64,000 nt of DNA from Stachybotrys elegans (lineage: Eukaryota > Ascomycota > Sordariomycetes > Hypocreales > Stachybotryaceae): contig JAGPNK010000013.1 in NCBI GenBank assembly GCA_020746835.1, positions 186,001-250,000 of the forward strand. The letters are read 5' to 3'. Position numbers and translations under genes: made by a program. Positions 22,921 to 34,953 of this stretch are shown here, piece after piece. The notes beneath the pieces were generated by a model. It searched no databases, had not been told where the DNA came from, and was given only the letters and a program-made list of their open reading frames with translations. Positions within the stretch are counted from its first letter, which is position 1. Each line of letters begins with the position of its first letter.

Positions 22921-25900
22921 TGCCGTGGCCCAATCATGTTGCCCGCCTCGTTGGTTCGTGTCATTCGCTAGGCAGGCTCCGTCAGCAGCCATCTGAACCG
23001 ACGAGTGGATAATCTGCGATGCGCATCCTGCTAGCATCGCATGCCAGATGGCTGGCTAATGATGGATGCCCGCGCCTCTGGATAGGGCTGTCCCCTACGT
23101 CAGTATCTCGGCTGCCCGTCCGTCTCACGACATCCGCCCCATCCCCTGCCCAGGGGATCAGGAAGCCAGCCAATGCTTTTCCTCTACGGACCTCAATTTG
23201 CCATCACGAACGGACAGGGCTTCCACCCCCGTCTGATCTAAACGATCTAGACCACTGTTTCGAGCATCTCGGCAGCTGGCATCGACCATGCCGTGCCATG
23301 TCATGACATGCCCAGCCATCCAAGATGGGGTCGCGAGAAGGAGAGAATTGCCGACAGAGAGGCAGGAAGATAGTCTCCTGCCTCCCTTGCCTGGAAGCGG
23401 GCCGGCGAACAATAGATCCAGGCGGTCTGACTCGGGTCACCAAAGCTAGAGAGAGATGGGACAAAGATAACGGGAGGGAGCCAAAAAGGCGGGTAGATGA
23501 GGAGGGAAAATGGCAAAATAGGAAGGATCCCTACCGATTCACTTGTCCATCCTCTCCGTCCATGTCCAAAGCGGAATGCCGCCTATACTACCTGCCCTCG
23601 GACCATGCCCGGAGGACGGAATAGCACCATGTTGCCGGGGATATCAAACCCTGGCCCGGCTGTAACCGATCACATACTAGTTGTGCGTCTAAATATCTAC
23701 TACGTAGTATGTAGGTAGTGTAGTACGTGGTGATAATCTATCCTGAGAAGTGCATGAGTGGGCAAAGGCGCAGCGTCTGATGGGGATGAGACGTAGCTTG
23801 ATTACTCACCTCGTGCATCTGCCACAGGATGAGCCACTATGCATTACATCGATGAAATCGACGGTAGGAAGAAAGGGATGGATGGATGGATAGGTGGTTG
23901 GCAGACCGGGCCTCGGTGACAGGGCCTTGATTCCCCAGAGCGATGCCGTGGAGAAAAGGAGAAGGGGTGCACAGTCCATGGAAGCACCTTCGGAAGGCAC
24001 AAGGTGAAGGGAAATCGGACAGGGGCACCCGTGCGACATCTGAGAACACGAGGTTTCTGAGCTCTGGGGCCCGGCTCGGCAAACTCGAAGAGGCATCGCT
24101 CTGTGGCCAGCGGCCAGGGGGTGGTTGGGACTTGGGGTTCCGTTGCCAGGCCTTGCCTCCCCCCGAACGGAGTCTTGTCCAACGGTATTGGGCCGGCCGA
24201 CCGAGCCGACGGGGTACGGACGGTAAGGGTCCTATAGCTGCTTGTCCTGCCAATGTCGAGCGGCGGCGCCTAATCAATCAAATCTCCATGTCCGAGTCCC
24301 AAGAAAAGAGGCAGACAAGGGAAGGGGGGCATCCCTGGGCCAGCAAGCTGCGCCACTCCGAATAAGGGGAGCATCAAAGCCCTTTGTTTCCTGACGCCCA
24401 CCCCCCTCGCCGATGCAACATTGTTCCTGTGATAAGGCAGAGACGATGTTGACGAACCTAGCGTGTTTCCAAGCACCGTGGAAAGAGAGTGAATGTATTG
24501 AGATGCACTGCACGTGAATGCAAGGTGGGCGGTTGGGGCATTTCAGAAGCTCCTTCCATCTGCAGGCGATCTAACCGAGCTGCAAGCACACCCAAACACC
24601 CTATAGATGCCCCCAATTAAGACAGCGACAGGGGCTCTTGGCATGACCTCATTCTCTCCCACTTGGGACGTGTCACTTGTCACTAGTAGATTGACCTACA
24701 TACTTGTGTAAGAGAAGAATTAAATCGAGAGCAAAAGAATAAAAAATTAAATGCACAGATAGGCCCTGATGGTAAGGTAGGCCAATCCTGGCAGAGGAGA
24801 ATCGTACGATGCTTCCTCTCCAGATTGAGTTAGGAGACCTGTCGGCCTTTACCGTGAGATGACGGGTTGAGCCCTACTCGGGATGGCTGAGTACTGTGCA
24901 ATATAATGATGTACTCTGCCGGGCACGAACGGGGCAGCCTCCGCCTCAGGGAGATTTGCTCAGGGTGAGGAACGGGCTCGGGGTTTGAAACAAGTAATAT
25001 GATACGCCGCATATTCTTCTTACATATGCCATTCAACACGGGCGGCAGTGAAAAGAGACCGGCGGTACGCATGGATCATCATGCTCCGCCTGCGGCGATT
25101 CGACTTCGGCGATTCGACTTCGACAGACGGACGTAGAAACAAGTCGGGGTTCAGCGCCAAAGAGCGTGCGGGAAGCCCGAAGGGCCAGCCTCCGTGCCCC
25201 GTTGTGACTTCCCCGACGCTCTTCCCGCCCTGTCAGGTGCTTGTGCTAAAGCTTCACTGCCGAGCAGTAGGTTGTTTTACCATTTCCGCGAGGAGGGTGA
25301 TCTCACTCAAACGCTCAGAGAGAGATGATTGACTGCACTGACTGACTCAAAACCCGAGGATAAAGAGCCGTAGGCAGCTTTAGGCTTGCTACCCGTTCAT
25401 TGTAAAGTCTGGGACCGACCTGAAAAACAGATACATGCGTGGGATCCATGGTACAAAGGTCGGATATATCCCGTTGTTTGCCATCAGCGGTACCGCCCTC
25501 CGATGCCTGAAAGAAAGAAAAAAATGGAACACAGAATGGGACGTGCGTTTTGTCACTGTCTCCGTCCTTAACGTATATTTACATGTTGTATATCAACGCC
25601 CAAATAGGATGGGTATGCGAAGTTTGATACTAGCATAAGTAAGTTCATCAAGATGTCCCCTCTTTTGGTGGAGGTGGAAGAGGGGGAGAGGAAAAAAAAA
25701 GGAAAGAAAAAAAAAATGGTGTGGAAAAAGTTCCCTAGCGATCGACAAAGCCGAGGCAGTTTGCCAAGAGGGTCACCGACGGAGAGGGTCCTGCTTCTGC
25801 CGCCCCAACGAATTGTCATATCGCCTGCAGGCGGAAAAAATCTCCAGACCTCTTGTCCCCTTTGTTCTCCCTCCCATACCGTTGTGGACTGAGAGTCTGT

Positions 25901-27085
25901 ATCAAATGCCGTGATTTGCCTCATCAGCCGAGATGCACAGCTAGTCATATACCCACGCGCCAACCACCCCTCCGCCCCGTGCCGACGGTAATTTGATACT
26001 GTGATGGATTGATTGGCTGACTGATGGCCCCGGGGATGCCATTGCCGGCTGAGTCGCAAGTAGAATGCCCGCCCGCGCCTGTTACTCCAACGGCTCAGTC
26101 CCCCTCCCCTTGCTCTTCCATGATCTTCCCGTGATGATAGGCATGGCCTGTTTATCACCCAAACCATCTGTCATTACCACATACATGCTGTCATGTCCGC
26201 ATGCGCGGTTGATTTGCCGCTGCCCGTCGATCTTTGCGATCTTCAGCCCCTGCGCCTGGTCACCCAGCCCTATCTAACGTTTTCTCCTGGACATATTCCG
26301 CTCTCCTCCTTTGACTCGAGACGGCGTCGCTGCTTTGCCGGCTGATCTCCCAGCAAATTATAAGGGATGTCCAAAAGGCGGCTGAAATAAAAAAGAAAAC
26401 ATGCTTTGCCCAGTCACAGGCTGAGACGACTCCAGCCTGAAACGCTGAAACAAACATCTCTCCTCTTCCCTCAGTCCCCCCTCACCCCCAAAAAGGCAGA
26501 TGGTAAAAGTTGGAGGGAAATGAGACACAAGACCCTTAGTCCAGACCGATGGATGCACAAGATAGTACTATGTCAAAAAAACAACGGCGATGCCTCTTGG
26601 TCTCTGTCTATGCCTCGTTCTCTTGCCAAAAAGGGGAATGAAGCGACCCGCCAGATCACCGATGTGCCTGCCATCTAAAGTCCACCGGCTACATGGGGTA
26701 TAGTACCGCTACACTAGCCCGTTTCGATCAAGCGGCTGGTGTCCAAGCTTCTTTCTGAAGCGTAAAAAAACCACAGCAGTGAATGAATAGCTTTGTCTTG
26801 TCTCAAAAAGAGGGAAAGGGAAAGAAGGTCTGGGCTTGGCTGGGTGGATCATGCGCCAGTGGAACCACCTCGGTGGCCGGCGTCCACTTTCTGGCTCGCC
26901 TTACTGCCCTAGCGTGTGCTCCCCCAGCTTGAAATGAGTCCCCTTTCTATTTTTAGATGGACAAGTGTGGGAACTTGGGCTGGGCTGTGATGTGATGGAA
27001 TGGCATCTGTGCATATTAGTTCCTCCCATCATATCATGCTCTAACCCGACTTTTCACACAGCCAACGACCACTCACGAGTAAACA

Positions 27086-27105
27086 ACACACACACACACA
27101 CACAC
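27086..27105. repeat. (AC)n microsatellite
   Basis: Ten AC units, followed by an imperfect ACTCACTCATTCACTCAC extension. Confidence 0.9.
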
Positions 27106-29445
27106 CACTCACTCATTCACTCACACGCACGCAGGGGCTGTCACACAACCAGACAGATGCACTCACGTGCACCATCTCTGGCGGAACGATGCCGTCATGC
27201 CCAAAGCTCCGTGGCTCGTGCACCATGATGCCAGGCTATTACATACTCGTCATGCCCAGCCGCATCGACAGACACCTCGCGTCGGCCGTAGCCTCCGCTA
27301 GCTTGCCTTCAATTTTATCTCGTGGCAAGCCGTCTCGTGGCGACTCGTGGCGTTCAGCTTCCTTGTCTCTGTTTCTGATTTTGTCATCCCCTTCTCGTAC
27401 CAATTCTTCATGCGGACCAGGGCTTCAAGGCTGTGCAGCACATGTCCATACCATCAAGACATTTGAACCCCTCTTCCTTCCAGCCGCCCTGCCATCATGG
27501 ATGGCACATATGGTTCTTTGACATGCCTGCCTGCCTGCATGCATGTATGCGTGCGTGCTTTTGTATGTGCATGCATGCAGCACGATGCTGCCCAAGTAGA
27601 CGGGCGCCGGGAGGTGTACTCCGTAAGCATTAGGCCCATGTCTCGCCCTTCGCATCATTACGACACTTGACCTGCTAAACCTTATTATGTTGTCCCTTGG
27701 TGAATCGCTCATCTATTTCCATCTAATGTCCTCGCCTCGCTCGGCCCAGAGCACAGGTGTGCCTCCCTTCGGTCTATTTGTTTCGGTAGGTCATCGATGC
27801 TCACATCATCACTCATGCGTAATGATCTGACCTGGCGCTATCTCGGTCAGAGGAGAGGAACATCTTGTGGCGATGAGCGCCAGCACTGGAAAGTCGCCGT
27901 TGCTACGTTGTAGTCGGGATGGCTGCGGGTTCACAGACGTGAGATGTACGATGCCATGGGGTGTGAGCGCGAGCCAACAGGCCAGGCCGCTCCAGCACGG
28001 CATTTGCAGACGATATGGGATTCCGTGTCGTGGATACGTGGATCACAGACGGGCAATCTGCTGCCCCTCCCCTGCCCATTCCTGACGCAGGCCAAGAGGG
28101 TACCACCACACAGACTGACCTCAACTCCACCCGCGGTGCTTGTGTTGTCTTTCGTGGGGTGCTGCGCTGGGCCTCGTTAGCACGTTGGCCAAGTAGCGGG
28201 TGCCTCGGGTGTTATTGTCTGCTTTTCCCTCCTCCAGCCAGCGCCGGCCAGCCACGGGTTCCGCACCTGAGCACCGTAGCATGGGCATGACTCTCTGGCA
28301 ATTTCCCCTGCTAGCGTCGGCTGTCTGGAGTGTTTCTGGGAGTGCTACATAGCACATGGCACCAGGGAGCGGCCTATGAGCCGTGGATCGTCTCTTTTGC
28401 CTGCCGTCGGCGCTCGTACCTTGGGCTAGCGAGGTAAGCCGGAGCAGCCTGTGTCAGTTGGGAGAGACAGGGCAGCATTAGTGCATCTGCCAAATGGTGA
28501 CCCTGATCATACATACATGCATTAGATGGCTAATTGCTTCCCCCATGGCCCTGGCCTGTGAGTGGTCGTAGGGGTTTCCTGCAGCCCAGTTGGACGCCCA
28601 GGTTTGGTATGCGTGCCATGGGCGGACGGTGTAGGTTGACGCCGGCTCGGCTTTGGCTAGCCGGACTATGATGCTCCTCGCTGACCACATGGTGGGTGCC
28701 CCAAAAAATACCACCGAGCAAAGTATCATGCCTCGAGTTCCAAGTAGCCTCGAGGCTGTTAATCCGTAGGCGGATGAGTAATAGCCTCGATGGGCGTTGT
28801 TCCAGAAAGGCGAGACAGAGCGAGAGGCAGAGGGGAGTGTGGGTGGGAAGAGAAGCACGGAGCCCTGGAGGCCAGAGAGGGTGAGGGCAAAGGGAAAGGG
28901 TGGAGGAGGGTGTGCGCCTGTGTTTGGATGGGCTGTTGAATGTTGCGGATGGAGCCACAGGTCGTGGACGGGATTGGACAGAAAAGGACGGTTTGGATGG
29001 CCAAGACGGGCGGGCGGCCAAGGGCCCTGGTCTATGCTTGGCGAGAGGAAACCAATGGCCTCACTCGATATGGGCAGCCGGACGGTAGGGCATGGAAGGG
29101 TAGGAAGGAGTTCAGGGTTGGTGGTGATGGATGGCTGGCTGCTGGCCCATTCCCTCCCTATCCATCCATACCTACCCAAGTCGTAGTGGCAGTGTCAGTG
29201 GCAGCCAGCAGGGGACAAGGGGGGGCTGGTGGCATAGCGCATAGCATGAAGGCGCGGATTGAAGGGTAGAGAGACCAGGACCTGGGAAACATCCTCTCAC
29301 ACCACACATGCATGCATGCACCAAACACACAGACGTCGGCGACGTGGACGACGTGGACTGATGGCGCCATGGACCGACCAGCTTCGGCTTCAGCTTGTCT
29401 AACTGAGCTTGTCTCTCTTTCCTCTCTGCCCGCGTACACAGGCTA

Positions 29446-29903
29446 GGTACCTAGGTAGGCTCTGCCTTTTGTGTGTTGGGTTCGGGTTCTGGTTCTATTT
29501 TTGCCTGCTTTCCCAGGCACGAGGGTGGTGGTGACGTGACCTGTCCGATTCTCCCGAGTGCTGCCAGCCCACTAACCTTAACGCGCACTAGATGCGAGCT
29601 CTCTCTCCTCCTCTTTCCTCTTACTCTTAGTGTCCTGAGGCTGGGGGCTGCCTGAGGTAACGTACCCTGCTTCTCAGTGTGCTGAGATGGCCTGTACCGG
29701 TACCTGCAGCGCCTTACCTAAGGTACCGTCCCTAGCCTCCCTCAAAGCCCAGGGCTCGCAGACTGGCTGGCCCGCCCACCACACCTCAGCCAGAGCCCGC
29801 CCCGAGCTCACCCCCCAAGGGCACCCTTGAGCCCAGCCCAGCCCAAGACCACCTGGAGCAAGGTACCTTTGGTCAATGCTTCCCCGAGCCCCGTACCGGT
29901 ACC
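29446..29903. promoter_or_regulatory. Cluster of GGTACC palindromes upstream of the zinc-cluster gene
   Basis: Five GGTACC hexamers lie between 29446 and 29903 (near 29446, 29699, 29722, 29861 and 29898), several inside larger palindromes such as TAGGTACCTA, CCGGTACC and CCTTACCTAAGGTACC. No factor can be assigned. The position 1.3-1.8 kb ahead of the regulator start makes a control role possible. Confidence 0.35.
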
Positions 29904-31196
29904 TGAGCCTGCGTACAGTACCACCACTTCCCCACCACTGCCCACACCAGCCTGGCATGACACCGCTCACTTGGTAGCGGTATGTAGGGTTCCATGGAGG
30001 TAGCAGGCAAGGTACAGTACTCCCACACCTACCTGACCTTAGCCCCCCCCCTTCCTCTTCTGTTGCTGCTGGACTGCATGAGTGCCCAGGAGCTGCTGTA
30101 TTTAACAATCCCGCATCCCCCAGCTCCCACTTCCCTCTTCCCATTCTCCGCTCACCACCAAAAAACCCCCCCATCAACAACATCTAACTGCACACTGCGC
30201 AATTCCTCTCCCACGTTCGCTTTCTTCTGAACCTCTCCCCCCCTAGGAAGTCCTCGCGGCTCCTGTCACTCGCTTTATCGGTGCTCGGTTGAAACTTTTC
30301 ATCTTTTTTCCCATTACCTCTTTCCGACCTCTTCCTCCTCCACAATTCTTCGCTCCACCTTTAGGCCGTCAAAACACCAAACCTAGACTGGAGACGTGAA
30401 CAACCAGCAAGAGAAGGAAGCATTCTGCGATCAGCTCCTGGATGATAGCTTTGCCAAGGCTGCTCATCTAGCTCGTCTCAGAAGACGCTTCCCATAGCAC
30501 ACCTCACCTAGGCTACGGACTCGATCTCGAATCCTCATGCCGTGCTTCGCCTCGTAGTTGTTCTCAAAAAACACACTGTCACTCGCTTGCCTCGATTCAC
30601 GAAGAAACGGAAACCTCTCAGGAATCACACCCACTCTCGCTTTAGGGCAGATTCATTGGAGCCAGGAAGAAAAAGAAGAGATAATTCTAAAAAGGATAAA
30701 ACAACAACCATCACCACACACGATCGCTACATTCTGGGGCAGAATTACGAAGAAACGTTCTCGGTAGAGGGACCAGAAGCATTTGCACCATCGCACCATT
30801 TTATGGGACCACGATCAACCTTTCCGGATTCACTGCTTTGTCAATAATCTCTAAGGCTTGGTCACACCCCATACTGCACTCGCTTCTCGCCCCCTTCAAC
30901 CTCATCTCAGCCTTACGCAACGTTGCTCGACTCGGGCATCGCCGTGCTACTCGATTCATCCATCGTCGGAGGTTCGGACGCATCGTCACTTGTATTCGAC
31001 ATATAAGTTCGTCGTGCAACTCACCTCATCGTCGTCACCCCCCTCCATCCCAACATCACCACATTCGCTCTGACCACACAACCTTCTTGTGTGGCCCTTC
31101 GCGTATGTCCCTTCCCTCCCCCTCCCCCTCTCTCCAAGTTAATGCTAAGGCTCCCTAGATCACTCGCTTCACTTCAACTTCTTCTCAGCATCAACA

Positions 31197-33188
31197 ATGG
31201 CTGGCCCCGGAGGTGGTCCCCCTCGCCGCAGTCACACCAAGTCCCGCAAGGGCTGTGACACTTGGTATGTCATGGATGACGGCTTTCTTCGTATCAGAAC
31301 CAGCGACTGACCATCTCACAGCAAGCGCCGACACATTCGCTGTGATGAGAGCTTCCCTCAATGGTGGGTTTCACACATCCTTCTGTCCCCTCCCTTGCTT
31401 CCGACAGCAACTAACATGTAACATAGCCGCAACTGCACCAAGCACAAGATCCGCTGCCCGTACAACGACGTGCAGGTGCCTGATGCTGATCGCTCCACAA
31501 CCCCTGACAAGCCTGACCTCATGTGGACGGTCGATATTGAGGCGGCCATCGCTGACTGGCAGAAGACGGGCATCTTCCCCTTCCCGAGTCTCAACATCTA
31601 CCCGGCTCCCATGCCTCACATGTACTCGCTCGAGGATCTTCGCCTGATCTACCATGTCGCGTCACTCTATCACCAGCTCGCTTCCATCGACGCTAACAAC
31701 TTCACCCTCTGGACCCGCCATATTCCGACGTAAGTCCCGCCCTCGATTGTGGCTTGTCTCACATTGTGCTGATCATTGTCTCTCTGGTTAGTCTCTTGCG
31801 AATTGGAGCAACCACCCCCTATGTCATGCACGCTCTCCTTGCCTTCTCGGCCATGCACATTGCCTTCCTGACCGACTGCCCCCTCGTCGGCAGCATGGCT
31901 TTTGAGCACAAGGGCATTGCTCTGAGCGGCCTGCATGAGGCGATTGGCTCCTTTTCTCGCGAGACGTCGGATGCCATCCTGGCTGCGTCTCTGGTCCTCT
32001 CTTGGCAAGCTACCGACTGGTGAGTCGACCTTGATCCCTCCTCCCCGCTCGGATGATACTCACGCACAGTAATAGGCGAAGCTGGACACAGCTGATGCAA
32101 GGAACCTCGACGGTATGTTGTGCAATGTTGGCAAATGAAGCAGCAGCAGCGAGCTAACTATTCTGCAGGTCATCGATGCCATGGATGCCTGGAAGCACGA
32201 GTCTCAGTTTGGTGACTTCATCGCCGAGAGCAGCACATTCCCCACTGCTCCGCCTTCTCCCGGACCGGACCATCGTCCTAGCCAGCCGTGCAAGGACGAC
32301 CTCGAGGCCTTCCAGCAGACCCTCGAGCAGGTGCAGAAGGTTGAGGCTCACCTCAAGCGTCACAAGGAGGACACAAGCCAGATTCTTCAGCTCATCAACT
32401 TCCTCAAGGGCTCTCGCAAAATCAGCCCCACGCTGTCCATTGCCCAACAATACGAGCGTCTTCAGCCTCTGAGGACCTGGCTCTTCTGGATCCCGGTTGG
32501 CTATCTGCAGAACTTCCACGGCTCGGCCAACTCTCTGGTTGTCATTGCCCACCTGTACACTGTGGCACTCCTCATGGAGCGTCTCTTCCCCGAGATTGGT
32601 GCCGCCTACTTCGGTAGCCTGTGCATCACTCCTGTCGAAGAGATTGCCCGGCGTCTCATGTCCATCAGCGTCTCCTCCCCGGCCAAGGGCGAGTTCCAGA
32701 CGCCGCTGACCCTCATGGAGTACCCCATCGACAGCGTCACCGAGTTCCGCTCTCGCCGTGGCTGGGTGCACCCCGAGAGGACGCGATCCTTCCCTCAGTT
32801 CAACCCCCCCAACTTCCCCGTTGCTGAGGAGACATCGCTGGCAGTGACGACAGCCGAGTACATGCCGTACGGAAACCCTGCTTTCAGCTACAGCACCGAG
32901 GACATGTCCTTCCTGGAGACTTCGGCCCCTCCCAGTGCTCTCAGCCCTCTGGTTCTCTCGTCGCCCTTCCCGAACCAGCAGTACCTGAACATCCCCTCAC
33001 CGTCGTACCTGGGTCCCTACAGCCCTGCCTCTTCAACATACGAGGGTTCTGTCGCCTACAGCGACCATGAGGAGCATAGCTCATTTGATCTGGGCGCCTT
33101 CAACCCTGGCCAGTCACCTGTGTTCAGCGATGCGCAGCCCAATTTTGGCGTTGGGTTCGTCCCTCCCCACCAGCCCGTGTGGATCTAG
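31197..33188 (+). CDS. Zn(II)2Cys6 transcription factor, UPC2-like architecture
   Basis: Exons 31197-31264, 31322-31363, 31427-31729, 31792-32019, 32076-32112 and 32169-33188 encode 565 residues with frame kept throughout. The zinc cluster is complete: Cys20, 23, 30, 37, 40 and 47 (C-X2-C-X6-C-X6-C-X2-C-X6-C), preceded by the basic RRSHTKSRKG. A long helical domain follows (YSLEDLRLIYHVASLYHQL; TPYVMHALLAFSAMHIAFL; DAILAASLVLSWQATDW), the pattern of the fungal TF domain in proteins often named sterol uptake control protein 2. The C-terminal 130 residues are Ser/Pro/Tyr-rich and may be an activation region. A nuclear DNA-binding activator or repressor is secure; target genes are not. The start has A at -3 and G at +4. 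Introns 1 and 2 both split cysteine codons of the cluster. It sits behind 12 kb of gene-free DNA. Confidence 0.93.
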
Positions 33189-33631
33189 ACAATGGATGGA
33201 CACACCGGCTCGGACCCTTGGCCCGACGAGACACAATCGGATTGACACTTTGCCCCCCAGGACTTTTGACACGCCACGTTTTCCTTCCCCGGCTCTGGGA
33301 GAAACCTCCGCTCAAGGCTCGTCGCGGCCGGACACCATGTACCCATTCGCGGGCTCCGAACACCACATGGTCCTTCCACTTCCCGAATCTCCGGTTTCGA
33401 CGTACCTCTCCCCTTATCCTCGCCAAGGACGGCCCGTCTCGCTTCCCTCGGACTTCCAGCTGTTCACGTCATATCCCAGCTCTGCTGAGCACCAGGATAA
33501 GGGTCGAGCTGACTGAGGAGCCAAGCCAACTTAGCTCCTCTACAGCTATGACTCTCGGATTGCCTCACTTGTTTTGACATCTTTTTCTGTTTTAATCGCC
33601 TTTTTCATCGACACAGACGCAATGTACCACC

Positions 33632-33924
33632 ACTCCTTATACGCTCGCTACCAGACATCGGGGCTTCTACTCTGGGACCGGCTTGCCAGTCTCCAGATGA
33701 CCCTACGACACTCCTTACCGCGAGTTGATCTCGCCGACGATCCTTACGACGAATGCCACTATAAACGCATACTTAATATCGGATAATTACTTCCACGACA
33801 CTCCTTATGATACAACACAACCACCCACTGTTTACGTTCCTTTACACAACATTGATACCCTCACGGTTCAAATCGGACACTCCTTACGATGATTATGACT
33901 ACTTCGGTATAGACACACTCCTTA
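33632..33924 (+). repeat. Dispersed direct repeat ACTCCTTA, five copies
   Basis: Exact octamers start at 33632, 33710, 33800, 33879 and 33917. Four are preceded by AC, giving a shared ACACTCCTTA or CGACACTCCTTA context. Spacing is 78, 90, 79 and 38 bases. The sequence around them differs, so this is a repeated motif rather than a tandem duplication. Confidence 0.8.
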
Positions 33925-34925
33925 CGGATATTTGCGAGAAAAATGGGCGACGGACGTCTCACTGCATAGCGACTGTTTCAGATTTGAAAAAAGCATGGCG
34001 TTTATTGGGCGTTATTTCCAAGACCAAGGCATTGGAATGGCGTTGGAACCAATCTTGATTTAAGTTTTTGTTTATTGCTTTTTATATTGCTGGGACACAG
34101 ATGGAAGATGTAAGATGCATTTGCAACTTTTGGTAAATTGGCTTTGACAAGGTCGACCCTGCGCATTGGCCTTGATGGCATGGCAGTCACCTCATGTTGG
34201 ATCAATAGCATTGGAATAGGAGCTGAGCCATTATTGGGCTCGTCGTTGCTCCCTGGAATTAATATGAAGATGTTCCTGACATACTTTGTTTCCCCGCCGT
34301 GAAGTAGTAATGCACTGACTGCCTCCGATATATGCGTACTGTACCTCGATGCGTTTGCTCCACAAGACGCATGATGTGGTCACATTGCGTCAAGAACGTA
34401 ACAGCGAGCAACATCAAGAAGTGGGCTTGATGCAAGGTCGACACCTCTTGATTGCATGTGGATCATGTCACTCTGCACACCTATATGCATGGAGGGGTCC
34501 TATATTACCATGGAGTGGGAAAGCAGGAAGCCAGGGAATGCATGCGTGTGTGTGCCTTCGAAGGTTCCAAGATCTTCTCCGTGACCATGTCGGTGGAGAA
34601 TTTGGAGGGAAAACGTGCCGTTCCGAGGGGCAGCCCAACAACAACCCACGACGAGGAGGTGCTGAGCGTGGGTACGTCATAGAGCAAAAAACAAAAAAAA
34701 AGGGACTTTTGGGTTCAAGCTGCCCGGCTTTAACCCCCCTCCCTTCCCCTCCTTGTGGTGTTTTGTTTAAGCGGCGGGGATGTCGGGAATCCAATAGTTT
34801 GTTGGTCATGAGGGTGCAGGTTGATGCGGGAACACGGCGGATCGGCGGAGATTGAATGCATACGACAACGGTTAGCTGCTGGATAGATGGTAGGTTGGTG
34901 ATTTGATGAAATACACTGGACCAGC

Positions 34926-34953
34926 TTTTTTTGTTTTTTGTTTTTTGTTTTTG
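34926..34953. repeat. T-rich 7-bp repeat (TTTTTTG)n
   Basis: Three to four units of TTTTTTG, the first and last with extra or missing T residues. Confidence 0.85.

Larger units (their letters stand above)
18990..31196. other. 12.2-kb stretch without a supportable gene
   Basis: This is the longest gap in the window. Open frames up to 233 codons occur (28478-29179 minus; 25568-26167 minus; 20490-21020 minus), but their translations are low-complexity or compositionally random and lack introns that extend them. The stretch holds a GA microsatellite (20621-20655), poly-purine DNA (21600-21660), AT-rich DNA (22080-22160), a 10-bp tandem repeat (22879-22920), a CA run (27086-27105), alternating purine/pyrimidine tracts (27530-27585) and a cluster of GGTACC sites (29446-29903). 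The last kilobase before 31197 is CT-rich, as in a long fungal 5' leader. It may be an extended control region of the downstream regulator and may carry noncoding transcripts; neither can be shown from sequence. Confidence 0.5.

Noticed and set aside
25568..26167. 199-codon minus-strand open frame
   Set aside because: Contains long Phe/Pro runs from a poly-purine tract on the plus strand; looks like chance.
28478..29179. 233-codon minus-strand open frame
   Set aside because: Translation is Pro/Ser/Trp-rich without domain pattern, lies in a simple-sequence region, overlaps frames on the other strand and has no supporting splice structure.
29674..30183. 169-codon minus-strand open frame
   Set aside because: Gly/Trp-rich output of the GGTACC-containing promoter region; no homologous pattern.
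34349..34855. 168-codon plus frame
   Set aside because: Cys/Gly/Arg-rich chance frame in a tail-to-tail intergenic region with a poly-A/poly-T interruption.
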